Shown here one piece after another: positions 16,039 to 24,250 of a DNA stretch of 24,425 bases (positions are counted from its first letter, which is position 1; the number at the start of each line of letters is the position of its first letter). Under the pieces are notes generated by a model. It was not told the DNA's origin. It ran no database searches and saw only the letters and a list, made by a program, of their open reading frames with translations. The translations under genes were made by a program, and so were the position numbers. The DNA lies in contig CANJXD010000015.1 of the NCBI GenBank assembly GCA_947478535.1, positions 1 through 24,425 of the forward strand, written 5' to 3'. The DNA is from Acetobacteraceae bacterium (GTDB lineage: Bacteria > Pseudomonadota > Alphaproteobacteria > Acetobacterales > Acetobacteraceae).

Positions 16039-16767
16039 ATGTCCTTCACGCTCTATCCCGCCATCGACCTCAAGGGCGGGCAGGTGGTCCGCCTCAAGCG
16101 CGGGGACATGGCACAGGCCACGGTCTATGCCGATGATCCCGGCGCGCAGGCCGCGTCCTTCGCCGCGCAGGGCTTCGCCTGGGTGCATGTGGTGGACCTC
16201 GACGGCGCCTTCGCCGGCAAGCCCGCCAATGTCGCCGCCGTCACCGGCATCATCGCCGCCGTGCCGGGCCTTTCCGTGCAATTGGGCGGCGGCATCCGGG
16301 ACATGGCCACGGCCGAAGCCTGGCTCGCCGCCGGGGTGACCCGCATCATCCTGGGCTCCGCCGCCGTGAAGGACCCCGATTTCGCCCGCGCCGCCTGCCG
16401 CGCCTTCCCCGGCCGCGTGGCGCTGGGCATCGATGCGCGGGACGGCTTCGTGGCGACCGAAGGCTGGGCGGAGACGAGCAGCACCACCGCCGTCGAACTC
16501 GCGAAAGCCTTCGAGGGTTCGGGCGCCGCGGCGGTGATCTATACCGATATCGCCCGCGACGGGATGCTGAGCGGGGTGAATGTCACAGCGACCGCGGCGC
16601 TGGCGCGGGCCGTGACCATGCCCGTCATCGCCTCCGGCGGCGTCGCCTCCACCGATGATATCGTGGCGCTGCGGGCGGAGGGCGTGGTGGCCGGCGCCAT
16701 CCTGGGCCGCGCGCTGTATGATGGGCGCGTCGATCCGCGCGCGGCGCTGGTGCTGGCGGCGGCCTGA
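16039..16767 (+). CDS. hisA: Phosphoribosylformimino-5-aminoimidazole carboxamide ribotide isomerase (HisA)
   Basis: 242 residues, (beta/alpha)8 barrel. It catalyses the Amadori rearrangement of ProFAR to [20 protein letters not shown] with catalytic base Asp10, [16 protein letters not shown] (phosphate site), IDARDG with Asp132 as catalytic acid, [10 protein letters not shown] (Asp170) and VIASGGV are all present. Length is normal. AGGG lies about 9 nt upstream of the ATG. It follows three hairpins and a possible small ORF. A 121-bp gap with two further inverted repeats separates it from hisF. Confidence 0.97.
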   Translation: MSFTLYPAIDLKGGQVVRLKRGDMAQATVYADDPGAQAASFAAQGFAWVHVVDLDGAFAGKPANVAAVTGIIAAVPGLSVQLGGGIRDMATAEAWLAAGVTRIILGSAAVKDPDFARAACRAFPGRVALGIDARDGFVATEGWAETSSTTAVELAKAFEGSGAAAVIYTDIARDGMLSGVNVTATAALARAVTMPVIASGGVASTDDIVALRAEGVVAGAILGRALYDGRVDPRAALVLAAA

Positions 16768-16770
16768 CCG

Positions 16771-16804
16771 GTCGGGGGCCCGACTTGGCTGTTCTGTACA
16801 CAGC
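16771..16804 (+). terminator. Two hairpins after hisA
   Basis: GTCGGG-gg-CCCGAC (16771-16784) begins 4 nt after the hisA stop. GCTGT-tctgtac-ACAGC (16788-16804) follows directly. The pair could attenuate or process the transcript between hisA and hisF; there is no clear U tract, so termination is not established. Confidence 0.35.
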
Positions 16805-16888
16805 AGCGTCGCTTGACCGGCGGCGCCGCAGGTCGCAATCACCGCCGCGTCCGCCCCTGGACCATTCCCTTCCTGCGGAGCGCCCGCT

Positions 16889-17659
16889 TTGCTTGCCCTG
16901 CGCGTGATCCCCTGCCTCGACGTCAAGGACGGCCGCGTCGTCAAAGGCGTCAATTTTCTCGAACTGCGTGATGCCGGGGACCCGGTGGAGCAGGCGCGGA
17001 TCTATGACCATGAAGGTGCCGACGAAATCACCTTCCTCGACATCACCGCGAGCCATGAGGGGCGGGACACGATGCTCGACGTCGTCTCCCGCACCGCGGC
17101 ACAGGTGTTCATCCCGCTGACCGTCGGCGGCGGTGTTCGCGCGGTGGAGGATATGCGCCGCCTGCTGCTGGCCGGCGCCGACAAGGTCTCCATCAATTCC
17201 GCCTTCGTGTCGGACCCCGCTTTGGTGACGCGCGGCGCGGAGGCCTTCGGCAGCCAGGCCATCGTGGTCGCTGTCGATGCGCGATCGAGCGGCGACGGCA
17301 CGTGGGAGGTGTTCACCCATGGTGGGCGGCGCGGCACCGGGATCGACGCCATTGCCTGGTGCCGTGAGGCCGAGGCGCGCGGGGCGGGGGAAATTCTGCT
17401 GACCTCGATGGACCGGGACGGCACGCGCCAGGGCTTCGACCTCGGGCTGCTGCGGGCGGCGCGGGCGGCGGTGCGGCTGCCGATCGTGGCCTCCGGCGGG
17501 GTGGGCGATGTCAGCCATTTCGTCGAGGGCGCGAAGGCAGGGGCAACGGGGCTGCTGGCCGCCAGCGTGTTCCATTATGGCCAGATGCGGATTGCCGAGG
17601 CGAAGGCGGCGCTGGCCGCCGCCGGCCTGCCGATCCGCCCGATGCAGGAGGCCGCGTGA
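16889..17659 (+). CDS. hisF: Imidazole glycerol phosphate synthase, cyclase subunit HisF
   Basis: 256 residues, (beta/alpha)8 barrel paralogous to HisA. With HisH it converts PRFAR and ammonia to IGP and [24 protein letters not shown] with catalytic Asp11, [27 protein letters not shown] with Asp130, [10 protein letters not shown] and VASGGVG are all conserved. The start is TTG at 16889, supported by GGAG 8 nt upstream and by the canonical [13 protein letters not shown]-terminus; no ATG is near. Its TGA overlaps the ATG of hisE by one base. Confidence 0.97.
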   Translation: MLALRVIPCLDVKDGRVVKGVNFLELRDAGDPVEQARIYDHEGADEITFLDITASHEGRDTMLDVVSRTAAQVFIPLTVGGGVRAVEDMRRLLLAGADKVSINSAFVSDPALVTRGAEAFGSQAIVVAVDARSSGDGTWEVFTHGGRRGTGIDAIAWCREAEARGAGEILLTSMDRDGTRQGFDLGLLRAARAAVRLPIVASGGVGDVSHFVEGAKAGATGLLAASVFHYGQMRIAEAKAALAAAGLPIRPMQEAA

Positions 17660-18345
17660 TGGCCAAGGCCATGGCAACCAAGGCGAAGCCGAAGCCCGCG
17701 AAGGCGAAAGCAAAGACCGCGAGAGCGAAGGCCCCAAAGGCGAAGGTCCTGAAGGCCAAGGTCCTGAAGCCAAAGCTGGCAAAGCCCAAATCTGCAAAGC
17801 CGAAAGCGGTCAAGGCGAAGGTGATGCCGGGGCTGACGCCGAAGCTGCCCAAGGCGAAGCGACGGGCGCTGAGGGTCGCCGCTATCCTACCGATTCCCCC
17901 CGCCATCCCGGTGCCGGAGGCGCTGACCATGCCGAAGGCGATTGCCGCCGGCGCTGGCGCGCTGGCGCCCTTCGCGGTGGAGGGGGCGGAGGCCAGCATC
18001 CTCGATGCGCTGTGGCGCACCGTGGAAGCCCGCCGCGCCGCCGGCGATGTGGAAACCTCCCATTCCGCCCGGTTGCTGGCGCGCGGGACGGCCAAGGTGG
18101 CGCAGAAGCTCGGCGAGGAAGCCGTGGAATGCGTGATCGAGGCGACGCTCGGCAATCGGGGCCAGACCGTGCTGGAAAGCGCCGACCTGCTGTATCACCT
18201 GATGGTGCTGTGGGTGGATGCGGGCATCCCGCCGGCTGAGGTATGGGCGGAGCTCGCCCGGCGGCAGGGCATTTCCGGCATCGCGGAAAAGGCGGCCCGG
18301 CCGAAGGGCCTGGTGCGCGCGGCGCAAACTACCAAGCTGCCGTAG
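17659..18345 (+). CDS. hisE: Phosphoribosyl-ATP pyrophosphohydrolase HisE with lysine-rich histone-H1-like N-terminal tail
   Basis: 228 residues, twice the usual length (about 105). The C-terminal part (about 112-215) is a MazG-like HisE domain: [31 protein letters not shown] with metal-site Glu153, Glu154 and Glu157, and [13 protein letters not shown] with Glu173 and Asp176. It hydrolyses PR-ATP to PR-AMP and pyrophosphate. Residues 1-69 are Lys/Ala/Pro repeats of the [14 protein letters not shown] kind with 23 Lys and no Asp or Glu up to residue 86, like H1-type bacterial tails. The ATG at 17659 overlaps the hisF stop by one base (GTG 17656 is the alternative), so the tail is in frame and at the expected start. 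A start at 17929 (MPKAIAAG) would give a tail-free protein. Confidence 0.92.
   Translation: MAKAMATKAKPKPAKAKAKTARAKAPKAKVLKAKVLKPKLAKPKSAKPKAVKAKVMPGLTPKLPKAKRRALRVAAILPIPPAIPVPEALTMPKAIAAGAGALAPFAVEGAEASILDALWRTVEARRAAGDVETSHSARLLARGTAKVAQKLGEEAVECVIEATLGNRGQTVLESADLLYHLMVLWVDAGIPPAEVWAELARRQGISGIAEKAARPKGLVRAAQTTKLP
17743..17772 (+). repeat. 15-bp direct repeat in the HisE lysine-rich tail
   Basis: Two adjacent in-frame units encode KVLKA and KVLKP and differ only in the last codon (GCC versus CCA). They are the only near-identical DNA-level repeat seen in the tail; elsewhere the Lys and Ala codons vary. Confidence 0.8.
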
Positions 18346-18452
18346 CGGCGGGCAGCGCTGGCCGTGGCCGGGCAGGGGCACACCGCTTGCACCTTCGGCC
18401 CCGCCCCGCCAGAACAGATGCTCCATCCCTGAAGCGCCTGCGGGAGCGATCG

Positions 18453-18839
18453 ATGCGCGTGACCGGCCTGCCGCCCTATGACAGCAGCAATATCTTCGCT
18501 CGCATCCTGCGAGGGGAAATCCCCTGCAAGGCGGTGCATGATGACGCCTTCGCCCTCGCCTTCCACGACATCAACCCGCAGGCTCCGGTGCATGTGCTGG
18601 TGATCCCGAAGGGCGCCTACGTCTCCATTGCCGATTTCACCGCCAGCGCGACGGATGCCGAGATCGCCGGTTTCTGGCGCGCTGTCGGCCAGGTCGCCCG
18701 GGCGCTGGGGCTGGAGGCCGGCGGCTACCGGCTGTTGTCGAATATGGGTGAGGATGGCGGCCAGGAAGTGCCGCATTTCCACGTCCACCTGTTCGGCGGC
18801 CGGCGGATCGGCCGCATGGTCCCGAAGACCGAAGCCTGA
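18453..18839 (+). CDS. HIT (histidine triad) family nucleotide-binding protein
   Basis: 128 residues. N-terminal YDSSNIFARILRGEIPCK, then FHDINPQAPVHVLVIPK and the C-terminal triad H108-F-H110-V-H112 in PHFHVHLFGGR identify an HINT-type nucleotide phosphoramidase/hydrolase, typically acting on adenosine phosphoramidates or acyl-adenylates. ATG at 18453 follows GGGAG by 6 nt; the long upstream open frame overlaps hisE and is not real. HIT genes often follow hisE in alphaproteobacteria. It is 107 nt after hisE and 4 nt before the next gene. Confidence 0.94.
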   Translation: MRVTGLPPYDSSNIFARILRGEIPCKAVHDDAFALAFHDINPQAPVHVLVIPKGAYVSIADFTASATDAEIAGFWRAVGQVARALGLEAGGYRLLSNMGEDGGQEVPHFHVHLFGGRRIGRMVPKTEA

Positions 18840-18843
18840 GCCG

Positions 18844-19683
18844 ATGTCCCGTGAGGAAGCCCGCGCCGCGCTCGACGCCGTCGGGCAGTTGCCGGAAGTG
18901 GAGATCGATATCGCGACGGCCGCGCTGCAACTCGCGCGCATCGATGCGCCCGAGGCCGATTGGCGCGCCGGGGCGGAAACGCTGACGGCGATCGCCCGCG
19001 CCGCCGTTCGCGCCGCGGCCGCGGACCCTGTGGCCGATGGCGGGGACCTCGCCCGGCGGCGTGCCGCGCTGGCCGGCGTGCTGCAAGGCGAATTCGGCTT
19101 CGAAGGGGATACCGAGACCTATGAGGACATGGCCAACGCCAATCTGCTGCGGGTGATTGAAAGGCGGCGGGGGCTGCCCGTCTCCCTCGGCATCCTGTGG
19201 CTGCATGCGGCGGAAGCGGCGGGCTGGGCGGCGCATGGGGTGGATTTCCCTGGCCATTTCCTGCTGGCGCTGACCGGGCGCGGCCAGGTGGTGGTGGATG
19301 TCTTCACCGGCGGCGAACAGATGGAAGCCCGCGCCCTGCGATCGCTGCTGAAGAAGTTCGTGGGCGAGCAGGCTGAACTCGGCCCGGACACCCTGGCCCC
19401 GATGGGCAACCGTGCCGTGCTGCTGCGCCTGCAGAACAACATCAAGGTCCGCCGGTTGCGGGATGGGGACCTGCCGGGCGCCGTCGCCTGCACCGAAGAC
19501 ATGCTGCGCATCGCCCCGGACGCCGCGCCGCTCTGGCGGGAAGCCGGGCTGATGCACCAGCGCCTGGACCACATCGCGGCGGCCATCCAGTGCCTGGAGC
19601 GCTTCCTGATGCTGGCGCCCGAAGGGGTCCAGGCACTGCGCGTGCGCGGATTGCTGGAGGAACTGCGCCAAAGGCTGAACTGA
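18844..19683 (+). CDS. SirB1-type transglutaminase-like and TPR domain protein
   Basis: 279 residues. The N-terminal part (about 30-190) matches the transglutaminase-like SirB1 core: GFEGDTETYEDMANANLLRVIERRRGLPVSLGILWLHAA, HGVDFPGHFLL and VVVDVFTGGE. The C-terminal part (about 195-279) has two TPR-like helical pairs (AVACTEDMLRIAPDAAPLWREAGL, AAIQCLERFLMLAPE). The canonical transglutaminase Cys is not evident at the expected place, as in many SirB1 proteins, so enzymatic activity is doubtful. Starts 4 nt after the HIT gene, so probably co-transcribed. The longer frame from 18628 overlaps the HIT gene and is rejected. Confidence 0.88.
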   Translation: MSREEARAALDAVGQLPEVEIDIATAALQLARIDAPEADWRAGAETLTAIARAAVRAAAADPVADGGDLARRRAALAGVLQGEFGFEGDTETYEDMANANLLRVIERRRGLPVSLGILWLHAAEAAGWAAHGVDFPGHFLLALTGRGQVVVDVFTGGEQMEARALRSLLKKFVGEQAELGPDTLAPMGNRAVLLRLQNNIKVRRLRDGDLPGAVACTEDMLRIAPDAAPLWREAGLMHQRLDHIAAAIQCLERFLMLAPEGVQALRVRGLLEELRQRLN

Positions 19684-19702
19684 GGGCCGTCGGCGCCGGC
19701 CC
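19684..19702. terminator. Candidate terminator hairpin between convergent SirB1-type and NIPSNAP genes
   Basis: GGGCCG-7 nt-CGGCCC, a perfect 6-bp stem immediately after the stop codon at 19681-19683, in a 52-bp convergent gap. No U tract. Confidence 0.35.
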
Positions 19703-19735
19703 GGCCGCGCTACCTTCCAGCGATTGCCTGGGGGC

Positions 19736-20386
19736 TCAGCGCAGCTTCGAGATCGCGGTGGGGAAATAGAGATCGCTGCGGAGATCCTCCGTCAGCAATT
19801 GCGGCGTGCCCGGGGCGGGCCAGACGCCGGTCGCAAAGGCTTCCGCCCGCAGCTTTTCGCGGGAGGCGAGGTCCCGATAGGCCCAGATGTGGATGAAGCG
19901 CGGTTCGCCGTCCAGCGCGTGCATGGCCGCGACCAGGGGCGAGATGCGGCTGCGTGCGGGCATGGCCTGGCCCCAGGCCGCGATGGTCGGCGCCAACCCG
20001 CCGATCCGCAGGCGATAGGTGCGGAATTCGTAGTAGGGGCCGAAATCCCCGCCGATGACCGGTGGCAGGCTCTCGAAGGGCATGAAGCCCTCCAGCGAGA
20101 TCGTGTGCAGCATCGCGGCGGGGACGAAGGGATCGGTGCAGCGCAGCACGCGCATCCGCTCCTCCTGCATCGCGGCGGCGGTGGGGTAGGCGCGCAGCAG
20201 CAGCAGGCGGTTCTGCGGGCCGAATTCGGTGATCCAGCATCCGAGAAGATTGTCCCCACCCAGGCCATCCATGACCGGTGACGCCTTGACGAAGGCGGCA
20301 ATGGCGGAAAGCGCTTCCGCCAGTCGCTCAGGGTTGCGGAGATTGCCGGACCGACGCGTCAGCGTGATGAGTTCGCAGGCCTGCAT
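19736..20386 (-). CDS. NIPSNAP family protein
   Basis: 216 residues composed of two ferredoxin-like halves. The N-terminal half (about 1-105) starts ACELITLTRRSGN. The C-terminal half (about 118-216) is a classical NIPSNAP domain: YYEFRTYRLRIGGLAPTIAAW, then RFIHIWAYRDLASREKLRAEAF. Function of bacterial members is poorly defined; many sit in catabolic operons. GGAGG lies 10 nt upstream of the ATG. It begins 22 nt after the restored stop of the amidohydrolase upstream (20409), suggesting the last gene of a four-gene minus-strand cluster. Confidence 0.88.
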   Translation of the reverse strand: MQACELITLTRRSGNLRNPERLAEALSAIAAFVKASPVMDGLGGDNLLGCWITEFGPQNRLLLLRAYPTAAAMQEERMRVLRCTDPFVPAAMLHTISLEGFMPFESLPPVIGGDFGPYYEFRTYRLRIGGLAPTIAAWGQAMPARSRISPLVAAMHALDGEPRFIHIWAYRDLASREKLRAEAFATGVWPAPGTPQLLTEDLRSDLYFPTAISKLR

Positions 20387-20408
20387 GGCGCGTCCGCCTC
20401 CGCTCTCG

Positions 20409-21586
20409 TCAGGCCGCCTGGGCGTGAGGATGGGCGATGATGCCGGAATTCGGCTTCAGCGGAATCCGATAGAGGCTGCTGGCATTCTCACCCAGGACGC
20501 GACGACGCCGGTCCATCGGATGGTGCGCCCCATCAATTCCGCCGGCGCGTCGAAATCCCAATGCGGATAGTCCGACGCATACAACAGCTTGTCCGCGAAG
20601 CCCGACTCCTCGAACATCCGATAGACGCTGTCCAGATGCTCCGGCCGCTCCGGCTCCTCGATCGGCTGGCTGGCGAACCAGAAATGGTCGCGCATGTATT
20701 CAGAAGGCCGGCGCTTCAGATGCGGCAGTTCCGCCCGCAGGCGGTCATAGACCGCGTCCAGCCGCCAGGCGAGCATCGGTGCGAAGGACCAGCCGAGCTC
20801 GACCAACGCCACCTTCAGCGTGGGGAAACGGTCGAAGACGCCTTCGAAGATCATGCTCGGCACGATCGTCATCGGGAAGGAGGCGAGGTTCATGTGAAGC
20901 TCGCAATAGTAGGTCGTGGACCCGCCCGCCGTGCCCTTCGGCCCCATCGGCGGGACATGGCAGGCAAGTGGCAGGTTGTAATGCGCGCAGGCCTCGAACA
21001 GGTCCCAGTAGCGCGGCTTGCCCAGGGGTTCCGTCCCGGCGGGGGAGATCAGCACCTGCGCGAAGCGGTCGCCGTCCGGGCCTTCCTTGCAGCGCCGCAC
21101 CTCATCCACCATGCCGTGCAGGTCCCGCGCGATGGCGATGGAGCCGTAGTAGCGGGGATCGGCCGGCAGCCAGATTTCGCGGATGACGTCATTGAAGGCG
21201 CGATTCAGCACCTGCGCCAATTCCGTGGGCCGGTTCGGGCCGCAGGGCGGGAAGGGCGACACGCAGGTCAGGATCGCTGCACTCAGGTCGTATTCGTCGA
21301 GCACCTGGCCGCGGGCGAAAAGGGGGTCCACGGCGACACGGCCGCTGTTGTCGATCGCGTCCAGCCGATGGGTGAATTCGCGCTGCGGCGGCGTGCCCAT
21401 CAGCGTCGCGCTGCCCTGGCCGAGACCGTAGCGGGCAATGTAGTCGCGCCATTTCTGTGGGATGAACTTGACGACGTCGGCATCCCAGTGGCGCGGCATC
21501 GGGTGGAAATCCACGTCGATGACAGGAATGCGTTCCGGGACCGTTGCCGGAGCCTGGCCGGCGATGCGGCCTGCGCGAATGGTCAT
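20409..21586 (-). pseudogene. Amidohydrolase-2 family TIM-barrel hydrolase/decarboxylase, apparently frameshifted near the 3' end
   Basis: As read, the frame ends at 20456 (376 residues). The body is a normal amidohydrolase-2 protein: VIDVDFHP (Asp24, Asp26, His28), ACHVPP (His210), VALVELGWSFAP (Glu263) and YASDYPHWD (Asp339). After LMG (residue 353) the reading becomes unlike the family. The next frame encodes HHPMDRRRRVLGENASSLYRIPLKP and ends at 20409; VLGENASSLYRIP is the conserved family ending. Adding one G in the GGGG run (plus-strand 20528-20531) restores a 392-residue protein. The ATG at 21586 has a strong GGGAGGA Shine-Dalgarno 6 nt upstream. All putative metal ligands precede the break, so a truncated enzyme could retain activity. 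A sequencing error is an equal explanation. Confidence 0.82.
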
Positions 21587-21605
21587 GCCGTCCTCCCTTT
21601 CCCCG

Positions 21606-22691
21606 TCACAGCCGGTACCAGCGGCGTGCCGTCTCGGCCATCACATTGGCCCGCATCGTGTCCGACATCAGCGCCAGCAGCGCGTCGATGTCGTCATGGT
21701 GCAGATGCGGGTAGTCGCTGGCGAACATCAGGATGTCCTCGGTGCCGAGCCAGTCCAGGATCCGCCGCATCTGTTCCGGCGGGCCCATATCGGCCGGCGT
21801 GGTGGAAAAGCGGATATGGTCGCGGATGATCTCGGTCGGCGGGCGGTTCACCCAGGGAATCTCGCGCCGCAGCCCCTTCCACTTCTTGTTCAGGTTCCAC
21901 GCCCAGGTTGGCACCCAGGTGAAGCCACCTTCCAGCATGGAAACCCGCAGGGTCGGGAATTTCTGGAACAATCCCTCGATGATGAGGCTGGTGAGCTGGG
22001 AGGCGAAGACCTGCGTCTCCGCCACCATTTCCTCGGCGTAGTAGGAGGCATAGCCGGTCGGCGATGGCGCGCCTTCGGACTGGCCGCCCCAATGGATGCC
22101 GGCGACCAGGTCGTGCCGCGTGATCGCCTCGAAGATCGGCCAGAAGGCGCGCTGGCCATAAAGGCCGTTGGTGCGCACGGGCAGCAGCACCTGGACGAAG
22201 CCGGGATGCCCGCCGACACGGTCGATCTCCCGCGCCGCCGCCACCGGATCCCGCGCCGGGATGCTGATGGAGGCGCGCAGCCGGCTATCCTTCTCCAGCC
22301 AGTGCTCGATCACCCAGTCATTCATCGAACGCGCGATCGCCGCCGCCCAGTCCGGGTGCCGCAGCCCCTCGACGTAGTAGTAGCAGTTGAGGATCGCCGT
22401 CTCGACCTTCCAGGGATCGAGGATGTACTCCCGCAGCATCGAGATATCGGTGGCGGGAAGGCCCTTGGCGGGCTTCCATTCCGGGCGCGCCGTCGTCTCC
22501 GCCTCCGGCGGGTAGGTGACGCCGAGCACTGGCCCCTTCCAGCCCCGCTCCCGCGCGAATTCGACCCAGATCGGGTCCTGGTAGGGGAACAGCGCGTCGA
22601 GGGAGGGAATATTCGCGTGGACATCGCAGTCGATCACGGGGCCGGTCCAGCTCCGTGCGCCGCCCGCCTTGGTCATGATGCTCGACGACAT
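21606..22691 (-). CDS. Amidohydrolase-2 family TIM-barrel metal-dependent hydrolase/decarboxylase
   Basis: 361 residues, paralogue of the downstream gene. VIDCDVH (Asp21, Asp23, His25), GIHWGG (His200), SMLEGGFTWVP (Glu254) and MFASDYPHLHHDD (Asp326) form the expected metal and catalytic set, and the C-terminus ends NVMAETARRWYRL as the family should. Members include decarboxylases of aromatic acids and C-C or amide hydrolases; the substrate is unknown. I choose ATG 22691 because AAGGGG lies about 6 nt upstream. The in-frame ATG at 22835 has no ribosome binding site and adds non-conserved residues. The downstream paralogue starts 19 nt after this stop, so the two are almost certainly one operon. 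Confidence 0.9.
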   Translation of the reverse strand: MSSSIMTKAGGARSWTGPVIDCDVHANIPSLDALFPYQDPIWVEFARERGWKGPVLGVTYPPEAETTARPEWKPAKGLPATDISMLREYILDPWKVETAILNCYYYVEGLRHPDWAAAIARSMNDWVIEHWLEKDSRLRASISIPARDPVAAAREIDRVGGHPGFVQVLLPVRTNGLYGQRAFWPIFEAITRHDLVAGIHWGGQSEGAPSPTGYASYYAEEMVAETQVFASQLTSLIIEGLFQKFPTLRVSMLEGGFTWVPTWAWNLNKKWKGLRREIPWVNRPPTEIIRDHIRFSTTPADMGPPEQMRRILDWLGTEDILMFASDYPHLHHDDIDALLALMSDTMRANVMAETARRWYRL

Positions 22692-22867
22692 CCCGCCCCT
22701 TGCCCACGCGCTGCGCGACAGCCCGATCTGACCGTTCGTGGGGGTCTGCGCCGACGGCTGGCGTCCGGCGGCCCCATCGACCTTCAATGGCACAGTGCCA
22801 TCCACCAGGAAAATCGTCAGATCAACGGGACACATAACGCTGGTCTACGAGCGCCCGCAGCCGCGCT

Positions 22868-24250
22868 TCACCCCGCGGCGAGCAGCCGCCAGAGCTCCGC
22901 AAGCGGCACATCCTCCATCCCCAGCACGGCATCCCGCAGGCGCTCCGCCCGGCTCGCATCGATCGCGATAGCGGCGGTGTCCCCGTATTTCTCGACGATC
23001 TCCGCATCGGTCAGCACGCGCTCGCCGGCCCCGCGATTGATGCGGACATGCTGGCGCAGGATGCGACCGTCGCGGAGCGTCACCTCGACCCCGCCGGAAT
23101 AGGCGGCGGGGAAGGCGGTGTCCGGGTCCACCAGCACCTCCACCCGCTCCGACAGTCCAAGCAGGCGCGGATCGGCGAGGCTTTCCGGCTCCAGCTCCTT
23201 CAGGCCGAAGCGGCCGCGCAGCAGGCTGGCCGCGGTGACGAACTGGGCGCTGAACTTGGCCTCGTAATCCATCGTCGGGCGGCGCTTGCGGTCCAGCGGC
23301 TCCGTCACGATGGCGAGCGTGGGCGCCGCGACATAGGCGCGCAGCGCGGCGATGTCCTCCGGCTGCGGTGCGTGGTCCCGGTACAGGATCGAGGCCGCTT
23401 CGGCGCAGCCATGCAGGAAGTGGCAGATGGGGTATGGCTTCACCGCCATCGCCGCGGTTTCCCATACCTCCCCAAGCCCTGCCGTGATCAGCGCATAGTC
23501 CACATCGCCGGCGTGTTCCTGCAGGTGGCTATGGAACAGGCCGAAGCGGCCCTCATAGGGGCGGGAGGGTGCGACGAAGCCGTGCTGCGCGAGCCGCGCG
23601 GCGGTGATGCCGCCGACGCCGCCCCAGCCGGGATGCATGCGCTTCGACCAGGCGCCTTCCTCCAGGAAGACCTGGATGGCCGAAGCCGTGCTGGCCGCGA
23701 TGCCCTGGGCGGCCGCGATCTGCGCCGCGTCCAGCCCATAGAGCTTCCCCGCGATCAGCGCCGCGCCGAAATGCGCGGGGATGCCGGTGGCGTGGAAGCC
23801 GCCCTGATGAAAGCCGCCCTTCACCGCCATGCCGAGCCGGATCGCGCCTTCCATGCCGGCGACATAGGCGGTGATGACATCCCGCCCCGTGCCGCCCGCC
23901 TCATGGGCGCAGGCCAGCGCTGTTGGCGCGCAGAAGGACGTGCCATGCACGATCGCCTTCATATGCGTGTCGTCGTAATCGAGCCCGTGCATCAGCGCGG
24001 CGTTCATCAGGACGGCGTTGCGCGGCGTCAGCGTCACGGCGCTGCCCAGCACCGGGCTCGTGCCGCCTTCGCCGAAGGCCTGGATGCCGCGGAGCATCGG
24101 CGCGGCGAAATCATGCCGCGTGGCGGCCAGGCCGAGGCCGATCGCATCCAGTATCAGGTGCTTCGCCCGCCGCCGCACCGGCTCCGGAATATCCTCATAG
24201 CGCAGCGCATGGGTGAAATCCGCGAGCTGCGCGGCGTAGGGCTTTGCCAT
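22868..24250 (-). CDS. MmgE/PrpD family protein (2-methylcitrate dehydratase superfamily)
   Basis: 460 residues, usual length for the family. LADFTHALRYEDIPEPVRRRAKHLILDAIG at the N-terminus, HGLDYDDTH, VHGTSFCAPTALA, HATGIPAHFGAALIAGKL, KRMHPGWGGVGGITAA and VKPYPICHFLHG are family blocks. Members dehydrate 2-methylcitrate, isomerise cis-aconitate (itaconate synthesis) or act on other hydroxy acids. No prpB or prpC is near, so propionate catabolism is not supported, and pairing with two amidohydrolases suggests another substrate. Start ATG 24250 (GTG 24253 possible); Shine-Dalgarno weak. Only 127 bp separate it from the start of a divergent IS5-type transposase, so its native promoter may be disrupted or replaced. 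Confidence 0.91.
   Translation of the reverse strand: MAKPYAAQLADFTHALRYEDIPEPVRRRAKHLILDAIGLGLAATRHDFAAPMLRGIQAFGEGGTSPVLGSAVTLTPRNAVLMNAALMHGLDYDDTHMKAIVHGTSFCAPTALACAHEAGGTGRDVITAYVAGMEGAIRLGMAVKGGFHQGGFHATGIPAHFGAALIAGKLYGLDAAQIAAAQGIAASTASAIQVFLEEGAWSKRMHPGWGGVGGITAARLAQHGFVAPSRPYEGRFGLFHSHLQEHAGDVDYALITAGLGEVWETAAMAVKPYPICHFLHGCAEAASILYRDHAPQPEDIAALRAYVAAPTLAIVTEPLDRKRRPTMDYEAKFSAQFVTAASLLRGRFGLKELEPESLADPRLLGLSERVEVLVDPDTAFPAAYSGGVEVTLRDGRILRQHVRINRGAGERVLTDAEIVEKYGDTAAIAIDASRAERLRDAVLGMEDVPLAELWRLLAAG

Noticed and set aside
22692..22835. N-terminal extension of the second amidohydrolase from ATG 22835
   Set aside because: No ribosome binding site, no similarity to the family N-terminus; ATG 22691 has AAGGGG. 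The 176-bp gap is therefore treated as intergenic with nothing else recognised.
21462..23102. 546-codon plus-strand open frame across the second amidohydrolase
   Set aside because: Antisense shadow with no recognisable domain; crosses two genes and an intergenic region.
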